DNA of 10,358 nt from an uncultured Bacilli bacterium (GTDB lineage Bacteria > Bacillota_I > Bacilli_A > RF39 > UBA660): the NCBI GenBank assembly GCA_947628445.1, contig CANQZX010000042.1, positions 1 through 10,358 of the forward strand, given 5' to 3'. Position 1 is the first letter of the stretch; each line of letters begins with the position of its first letter. Positions 5,438 through 10,358 of this stretch are shown one piece after another. The notes beneath the pieces were generated by a model that was not told where the DNA came from, did no database searches, and worked only from the letters and a program-made list of their open reading frames with translations. Position numbers and translations under genes: made by a program.

Positions 5438-7938
5438 TGAATCTGTTAAATAAACTGACTATCAAGAATTTAAAACTAAATAAAAAAAGAACAATTGTCA
5501 CAATTATTGGGATTATTTTATCTTGTGCTTTAATTATGGCCGTGGCGACCATGTATTCGAGTTTAATTGCTTCCATGATTAAGTTTGAAATTAAAGAAAA
5601 AGGAAATTATCATGTGGCTTTTTATGATGTGGCTAAGGCAGATTTAGCGTATTTTCAAAATAATCGGCAAGTAACGCAAATATATAAAACGACTGATTTG
5701 GGCTATGCATATCAAGAAAAAATCAAAAATGAAAGTAAGCCCTATGTTCGGCTTAAGGGTTTTGATAAGGATTCTTTAAACAATCTCGCGGTTAATTTAG
5801 TCGAAGGAAGATTGCCTCAAAATGAACATGAGGTTGTAATTCCAACCCATTTAAAAACAAATGGGCGAATGGAATTAAAAGTAGGCGAAGAAATTACTTT
5901 GGATTTAGGAAAACGCTATTCGGCTGAGGGTCAAGAAATGAATCAAAATTTGGCCTTTACGCCGGGTGAAACCATTCAAAAAAGCAAGCAAGAAACTTTT
6001 AAAATTGTGGGAATAATCTCTCGGCCCCCGACAAGTGTGGAAGAATATTCCAATCCGGGTTATACATTTATTACTTATACGGATTTTAAAAATAGTACCC
6101 ATTTTAATTTATATTTAGTTTTAACTAAATCAGCCCTTAAAAACTATAATGACTTTATTGCTAATATGGCTAATTTAAATTATCAAGTGGGAGCCAATAC
6201 TTATTTAATTGCTTTAGAAACTAATCCTTTAAAGGATAGCTCTATCGGTAGTTTAGGCGCTATGGTTGCTATTGTCTGTGGCATTATTATTGTAACTTCG
6301 GTCTTTTGCATTAAAAATAGTTTTGATATTTCGATTACGGAAAAAGTTAAACAATACGGAATGTTACGAAGTATTGGGGCTACCAAAAAACAAATTAGGC
6401 AGAATGTCTTTTACGAAGCAACGATTCTAGGTCTTATTGGTATACCACTCGGAATTGCCTCTGGCATTTTGGCCTCATTTATTCTCATTATTGTTAGTAA
6501 CTTTTTTCTTAAAGATGCTATTAATATTAATTTAATCTTTAATCTTAATATTTGGGCGTTAATAATTAGTATTATTTTAAGTATTATTACCATTTATTTA
6601 TCCGCTTTCCGGAGTGCTAGAAGAGCCGCGAAAGTTTCGCCCATTGAATCAATTCGCAATAGTGCTAATATAAAAATAAAATCGCAAAAACTAAAAAGTA
6701 GTAAATTAATTAATAAATTTTTTGGCATTGGTGGCGATATTTCCTATAAAAACTTAAAACGAAATAAAAAGAAATATCGGACTACGGTTATTTCGATCAT
6801 TGTCTCGGTGGCTGTGTTCATTGCTTTAGCTTCTTTTATGAATTTGGCCTTTGCTAGTGTTAAATTGGAATTAAGTGATATGATTTATAATTTACAAGTC
6901 CGGATGGAATATACCGATGAAGCCCGCGAAAAATTCGCTGAAATCACGAGCTTAGATAATATTAACGATTATACGATTGAACGAAATATGTCCTTTGTCA
7001 TTACTAACCCCCAATATAATCCGCAGTATGTAACTAAATCAGGACAAGATCCTAAGGATCAAGATTATTTTGATGGCTATATTAATATTGTAGCTCTCGG
7101 TGATTATCAATATCAAAAATATCTTAAAAGTTTGGGCTTAAAAGCTGATGAGAATAAAGATATGGGTATCTTAATTGATAAAATTACTTTAACCACTTAC
7201 GAAGATAAAGGCGAGGCTCAAAATTACCATCTCCGCGAATATAATTACCAAAAAGGCGATGTTATTGTTGATAATACGGAAGAAAATCCTATAGCGTTAA
7301 CTATTGCGGCAGTAACCGATAAAGCGCCCAATCTTTTATTTAGCAATAACTATAATAGTTATATAATTATTAGTGATGCCACTTTCGATAAATATTATGA
7401 ACCGGGGAGTGCCACCCTTTACTTAGATGCAACTAAACCTACTCAAATCCAAGATAAAATCGAAACCATTTTAGGTGATACGGAATATTATTTAAACAAT
7501 AGTGCCGAAAATGCGGAAATGATGCGAAATCTCTTCACCTTAATTGGAATATTCTTATATGGTTTTATTATTGTTATTTCCTTAATTGGAATTACCAATA
7601 TTTTCAATACAATTACAACTAATATGGAATTACGCAAAGGCGAGTTTGCCATGTTAAAATCGATCGGTATGACCAAAAAAGAATTTAACCGGATGATTCG
7701 TTTAGAAAGTATTTTTATGGGGCTAAAATCACTTTTAATTGGTATACCGGTTGGTCTTGGTTTATCCCTAATCATCTATCGGGCCTTAAATGGCAAAGAA
7801 TATTATTCCTTACCTGTCTTAGCTATCATCATATCCATTATCGCGGTTTACTTATTAATTACGGTTATTATGCAATATTCGCTTCATAAAATTAGTAAAC
7901 AAAATACTATTGAAACCATTCGAAATGAAAACATTTAG
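5437..7938 (+). CDS. ABC transporter permease with two FtsX domains
   Basis: An 833-residue membrane protein forming the transmembrane part of the exporter. It is an internal duplication. Half one has a membrane segment at about 20-42, an extracellular domain at about 45-270 and three segments near 273-293, 327-354 and 371-390. Half two has a segment at about 449-472, an extracellular domain at about 475-690 and segments near 697-722, 755-780 and 794-816. Each half carries the FtsX coupling motif after its second segment (YGMLRSIGATKKQI, 307-320; FAMLKSIGMTKKEF at about 735-748) and ends with the SPIESIRN/NTIETIRN motif (401-408; near the C-terminus). This eight-segment, two-ectodomain plan differs from BceB (ten segments, one large loop) and is closer to the LolC/E-type layout fused in one chain. 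It starts within the ATPase stop codon with only a weak AGG upstream, so translation is coupled. The stop is TAG, with a TAA one codon later. The substrate is unknown; peptide antibiotic or lipid export or defence is the likely class. Confidence 0.92.
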   Translation: MNLLNKLTIKNLKLNKKRTIVTIIGIILSCALIMAVATMYSSLIASMIKFEIKEKGNYHVAFYDVAKADLAYFQNNRQVTQIYKTTDLGYAYQEKIKNESKPYVRLKGFDKDSLNNLAVNLVEGRLPQNEHEVVIPTHLKTNGRMELKVGEEITLDLGKRYSAEGQEMNQNLAFTPGETIQKSKQETFKIVGIISRPPTSVEEYSNPGYTFITYTDFKNSTHFNLYLVLTKSALKNYNDFIANMANLNYQVGANTYLIALETNPLKDSSIGSLGAMVAIVCGIIIVTSVFCIKNSFDISITEKVKQYGMLRSIGATKKQIRQNVFYEATILGLIGIPLGIASGILASFILIIVSNFFLKDAININLIFNLNIWALIISIILSIITIYLSAFRSARRAAKVSPIESIRNSANIKIKSQKLKSSKLINKFFGIGGDISYKNLKRNKKKYRTTVISIIVSVAVFIALASFMNLAFASVKLELSDMIYNLQVRMEYTDEAREKFAEITSLDNINDYTIERNMSFVITNPQYNPQYVTKSGQDPKDQDYFDGYINIVALGDYQYQKYLKSLGLKADENKDMGILIDKITLTTYEDKGEAQNYHLREYNYQKGDVIVDNTEENPIALTIAAVTDKAPNLLFSNNYNSYIIISDATFDKYYEPGSATLYLDATKPTQIQDKIETILGDTEYYLNNSAENAEMMRNLFTLIGIFLYGFIIVISLIGITNIFNTITTNMELRKGEFAMLKSIGMTKKEFNRMIRLESIFMGLKSLLIGIPVGLGLSLIIYRALNGKEYYSLPVLAIIISIIAVYLLITVIMQYSLHKISKQNTIETIRNENI

Positions 7939-7945
7939 GGATAAG

Positions 7946-7975
7946 TTGCGAATGCACCTGGCTCTATGATATAAT
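7946..7975 (+). promoter_or_regulatory. Promoter of the small gene at 7991
   Basis: TTGCGA (7946-7951, four of six consensus bases) is followed after 18 bp by TATAAT (7970-7975), preceded by TG at 7967-7968 to give an extended -10. It lies just after the permease stop with no terminator between, so the small gene may also receive read-through from the ABC operon. The GGAGG ribosome site (7982-7986) falls at the predicted transcript start, leaving almost no leader. Confidence 0.65.
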
Positions 7976-7990
7976 TAATTCGGAGGAAAA

Positions 7991-8278
7991 ATGGAAAAAT
8001 TATTAACAGAAAATATTAGGTTATATGGCACAAATGATGGTATTTATTTTGATAATAAAGCGGAATTATTAAAAAATATTTTTAATTATGAATTAGGAAA
8101 TGTTCTTAATATAGTTATTATCGATTATTTACCTTTTTATGCCGGTCAAGTTGATGTTATTAAAAAAACGTATGCAGATGGTAGTGTGGAATATTTAAGC
8201 GTAGTCTCTTCAACAGAAGTTCAAGTATTGGATGATAAACAAAACTGGCAAATTATTCCCGGAGATTTACGAAAATAG
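7991..8278 (+). CDS. Small protein of unknown function, reading frame cut by TAG
   Basis: I do not recognise this 95-residue product. It begins MEKLLTENIR, has no cysteine, no signal peptide and no membrane segment, and alternates charged and hydrophobic stretches (GNVLNIVIIDYLPFYAG, 36-52; GSVEYLSVVSSTEVQVL, 64-80) as a small cytosolic alpha/beta protein would. GGAGG lies four bases before the ATG and a good promoter precedes it, so it is probably expressed. The frame stops at TAG (8276-8278) but stays open after it for 37 more codons to TAA at 8390-8392, within a terminator hairpin. The natural gene may therefore be 7991-8392, with this TAG being a nonsense mutation, a read-through site or a sequencing error. 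It sits between the ABC operon and the two-component genes, so a role in that module is possible but unproven. Confidence 0.6.
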   Translation: MEKLLTENIRLYGTNDGIYFDNKAELLKNIFNYELGNVLNIVIIDYLPFYAGQVDVIKKTYADGSVEYLSVVSSTEVQVLDDKQNWQIIPGDLRK

Positions 8279-8392
8279 TATACAGCTTTAAGAATGCATA
8301 ATGTTAATTTGCTCAATGATCCATATGTAGAGGAAGAACAAAAAGAAAGAAACGCAAGTCGAAAATTATATAAAGAAATTTTTAAAGCTTAA
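8279..8392 (+). other. In-frame continuation of the small gene beyond TAG
   Basis: Reading on after the TAG in the same frame gives 37 codons, starting YTALRMHNVNLLNDPYVEEE and ending KLYKEIFKA, then TAA (8390-8392). The tail is charged and helix-like. An inner ATG at 8294 could start a 32-residue peptide, but only AAG precedes it and no ribosome site is visible. The TAA falls inside the terminator that follows, the usual distance for a true gene end, whereas TAG would leave about 95 untranslated bases. This supports the region having been coding. Confidence 0.5.
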
Positions 8393-8404
8393 GTTTCTTT
8401 TTTT
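8372..8404 (+). terminator. Intrinsic terminator before the two-component genes
   Basis: AAAGAAATTT (8372-8381) pairs with AAGTTTCTTT (8391-8400), with one T-G pair, around a 9-base loop that contains the AAGCTT palindrome. A T run at 8398-8404 completes the signal. The stem is low in GC, so leakage is likely; that may matter, because no convincing promoter is seen between here and the regulator gene at 8433. Confidence 0.6.
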
Positions 8405-8432
8405 ATTCAAAATAATAAAGGAAAGAAAAAAT

Positions 8433-9086
8433 ATGAAAATATTGTTAATCGAGGATAATATTAATATTATTAAAGGTTTAAAATACACCTTAAAAAATCA
8501 AAATTATGATTGTTTTTATCAAACAACTATTAAGGGGACTCAAACTTTTTTAGAAAAAAACGCTGTTGATTTAATTATTTTAGATGTTACTTTACCCGAT
8601 GGTAATGGTTTTACTTTATATAAAAATACGCTTAAAGCTTTAAATATTCCGACAATCTTTTTAACCGCCCAAGATGAAGAAGATGCCATTGTCGAAGGTC
8701 TTACGATGGGCGCCGAAGATTATTTAACGAAACCCTTTAGTACGAAAGAATTACTGGCCCGAATTGATAAAATATTGCACCGGTATAATAAACGCAATAT
8801 ATGCCAAGTGCAAGATATCAGTTTTGATTTAGATAAAATGATAGTTTTGAAAAATAACCAAGTAATTAATTTAACCTCGTTAGAACTAAAATTATTAAAC
8901 TTACTTTTTCTCAATTTAAATAAAGTGGTAACAAGATCTACAATATTAGATAAAATTTGGGAATGGACGGGGAATGATGTTGATGATCATACTATTACCG
9001 TTTATTTTAAAAGAATTAGAGAAAAATTAGATAGTGATATCATTATCACCATTAAAGGAATTGGGTATCGGATAGATGAAAAATAA
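8433..9086 (+). CDS. OmpR/PhoB-family response regulator
   Basis: A 217-residue DNA-binding regulator, the expected partner of the kinase that overlaps it. The receiver domain (1-115) has the acidic pair E7/D8 (LLIEDN), phospho-acceptor D51 (LIILDVTLPDG, 47-57), switch T78 (FLTAQ) and K100-P101 (YLTKPF). The C-terminal winged-helix domain (about 125-215) shows LTSLELKLLNLL (147-158), the recognition helix region DDHTITVYFKRIREKL (184-199) and the wing IKGIGYRI (207-214). It is intact and of normal length, most like VanR-type regulators. AAAGGA (8417-8422) is the ribosome site. I see no good promoter of its own in 8393-8432. The 11-bp-spaced TGTAACTT pair at the ABC operon promoter is the natural candidate target. 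That target is inference; the family is certain. Confidence 0.95.
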   Translation: MKILLIEDNINIIKGLKYTLKNQNYDCFYQTTIKGTQTFLEKNAVDLIILDVTLPDGNGFTLYKNTLKALNIPTIFLTAQDEEDAIVEGLTMGAEDYLTKPFSTKELLARIDKILHRYNKRNICQVQDISFDLDKMIVLKNNQVINLTSLELKLLNLLFLNLNKVVTRSTILDKIWEWTGNDVDDHTITVYFKRIREKLDSDIIITIKGIGYRIDEK

Positions 9087-10287
9087 AATTAAATTAAAAA
9101 AGACATTGAAAATTGCTTGTGGTATGATTATTCTTTTTTTACTATTAATTGGGATCTTTAATTACCTTTATTTAACTAAATTAGAACAAACTTATAATGC
9201 CAAGGTTAGTGCGATAGTTGGGGAGGTAACGAAAAAATACCCAGATGTATCGAAACTGACCATCATGGATATTTTAAATAATTCTGATATTGATTTAACT
9301 ATTTTAAAAGAATATGGCCTTACGGCACAAGATAATTGGATTTTAAGGCACGCGCAAGAAGAAAAAGGCATCCTTTGGGGCAACATTATTTTATCCCTAA
9401 CATTAGGGGGTTTATTAATTTTAATTTTCTTAAAATATAATTGCCAAAAAGATCACGAAATAGGCGAAATAACTAAATATATTGCCGAAATTAATAAAAA
9501 GAATTATAAACTGGCTTTAGATGATTTAAGTGAAGACGAATTATCGATTTTAAAAAATGAAATATATAAAACGACTATTATGTTAAAAGAAATTGCCACT
9601 TTAAATGAAAAAGCCAAAAAAGAATTAAAAGTGGCCTTAGAAGATATCTCGCATCAATTAAAAACCCCTTTAACAAGTATCTTAATTATGTTGGATAATT
9701 TAATTGATAATCCCCAAATGGATAGTAAAACGAAAGCAACATTTTTACATGATATTAAAAGAGAAGTAATTAATCTTAACTTTTTAGTCCAAAATATTTT
9801 AAAATTATCGCGATTTGATGCAAATACCATTAAGTTTAAAAAAGAAGAGTTTAATGTTAGTGATCTGATACATGAAATTAAACAAAATGTGGCACCTATT
9901 TGTGATTTAAAAAATATTACTTTAGAAACAGATATTGCCCCTAATATTAAATTAAAAGGAGATTTTCACTGGCAAGTAGAGGCCCTAACTAATATTGTGA
10001 AAAATTGCATTGAACATTCACCAGAAAATAAAAAAATTAGGCTTAAGGCTAGAGAAAATAAGGCTTATGGGGAACTTATTATTACCGATCAAGGTCCTGG
10101 TATCCCTCCGGATGATCTACCTAATATTTTTAAAAGATTTTATAAAGGGCAAAATGCGTCGAGTGATAGTGTGGGCATTGGGCTGGCTTTAGCCAAAACA
10201 ATTATTGAAAAAGATAATGGCACAATTAAAGTAGAAAGTAATGAGACCGGAACCACATTTATCATTAAGTATTTTAAAATCTGGTGA
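9076..10287 (+). CDS. VanS-like sensor histidine kinase
   Basis: A 403-residue membrane kinase that would phosphorylate the regulator encoded just before it; the two genes overlap by 11 bases, implying coupled translation. Order of parts: membrane segment about 13-33, external domain of about 65 residues (34-98), second segment about 99-119, a HAMP-like linker (about 122-175), HisKA with phospho-acceptor H193 in DISHQLKTPLTS (190-201), then the HATPase domain with the N box NIVKNCIEHS (306-315), D338 in ITDQGPGIP (336-344), F box FKRFYKG (352-358) and G2 box GIGLALA (367-373). All catalytic motifs are intact. The external domain is too large for the intramembrane-sensing BceS type and fits a small periplasm-side sensor such as VanS. 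The signal is unknown. The ATG has only weak GGA-type sequence upstream. The gene ends TGG TGA, which argues against TGA coding for Trp. Confidence 0.95.
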   Translation: MKNKIKLKKTLKIACGMIILFLLLIGIFNYLYLTKLEQTYNAKVSAIVGEVTKKYPDVSKLTIMDILNNSDIDLTILKEYGLTAQDNWILRHAQEEKGILWGNIILSLTLGGLLILIFLKYNCQKDHEIGEITKYIAEINKKNYKLALDDLSEDELSILKNEIYKTTIMLKEIATLNEKAKKELKVALEDISHQLKTPLTSILIMLDNLIDNPQMDSKTKATFLHDIKREVINLNFLVQNILKLSRFDANTIKFKKEEFNVSDLIHEIKQNVAPICDLKNITLETDIAPNIKLKGDFHWQVEALTNIVKNCIEHSPENKKIRLKARENKAYGELIITDQGPGIPPDDLPNIFKRFYKGQNASSDSVGIGLALAKTIIEKDNGTIKVESNETGTTFIIKYFKIW

Positions 10288-10316
10288 AGTAAAGTAAATG
10301 TTGGAAAAAATGAGAG

Positions 10317-10353
10317 AAAAATACAAGTTATATAATTAAATTTGTATTTTTTT
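10317..10353 (+). terminator. Intrinsic terminator after the kinase gene
   Basis: AAAAATACAA (10317-10326) pairs perfectly with TTGTATTTTT (10342-10351); three further inner pairs (one G-T) can extend the stem. T residues at 10347-10353 follow. It lies about 30 bases after the kinase stop and closes the two-component unit at the end of the window. Confidence 0.78.
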
Positions 10354-10358
10354 AATTT

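Noticed and set aside
8294..8392. Independent 32-residue small protein starting at the inner ATG
   Set aside because: No ribosome site precedes it. It is better explained as the in-frame tail of the gene starting at 7991.
10010..10192. 60-codon + strand open frame inside the kinase gene
   Set aside because: It overlaps the conserved ATPase-domain motifs of the kinase in another frame and has no supporting signal.
10285..10338. Mycoplasma-type code, with TGA read as Trp at the kinase end
   Set aside because: Reading on would add 17 residues past a normal HATPase C-terminus. TGG is used for Trp in all genes and no internal TGA is needed anywhere, so the standard bacterial code fits.
10298..10339. 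13-residue open frame after the kinase (starting MLEKMREKYK)
   Set aside because: Very short, with only weak upstream sequence, and its end lies in the terminator hairpin. Nothing supports translation.

Overview
The window is AT-rich and densely coding. All convincing genes lie on the + strand. It looks like the chromosome of a low-GC Gram-positive-lineage bacterium (Bacillota, or a wall-less or reduced relative such as the gut Bacilli clades near RF39). The reasons are A/T-biased codons, strong AGGAGG-type ribosome sites, short gaps, a ClpC-type rather than ClpA-type unfoldase, and VanS/VanR-like regulators next to an FtsX-type ABC transporter. TGG encodes tryptophan throughout and TGA ends the histidine kinase gene, so the mycoplasma code (TGA = Trp) is not in use. 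The lineage is an inference from sequence style; no marker gene here fixes it.

Layout. (1) 1-950: promoter and lgt, prolipoprotein diacylglyceryl transferase, closed by a hairpin terminator. (2) 960-2602: a single transcription unit with a large multi-spanning membrane protein that resembles the YfcC/DcuC side of the ion-transporter superfamily, with its own terminator. (3) 2603-4696: a 665-residue ClpC-like AAA+ unfoldase. Its first ATPase ring is intact. Its second has lost the Walker A lysine, the Walker B glutamate and the C-terminal small domain, but keeps the pore loop and a VGF ClpP-docking tripeptide. (4) 4697-7938: a two-gene ABC exporter operon, a MacB/LolD-type ATPase and an 833-residue double-FtsX permease. 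Its promoter has a good -10, almost no -35, and two perfect TGTAACTT copies 11 bp apart, as expected for an OmpR-family activator site. (5) 7946-8404: a small unrecognised gene with its own promoter, whose reading frame is cut by a TAG codon but continues in frame to a TAA inside a terminator. (6) 8433-10353: an OmpR-family response regulator and a VanS-like histidine kinase overlapping by 11 bp, closed by a strong terminator.

How they fit together. Blocks 4 and 6 probably form one sensing and response module: the kinase sees an envelope signal, the regulator binds the direct repeat, and the ABC transporter is induced. The small gene between them may belong to it. The observations most worth following are the interrupted small gene, the half-dead ClpC and the TGTAACTT direct repeat. 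No RNA gene, mobile element, CRISPR array or origin was seen, and no gap exceeds about 160 bases.
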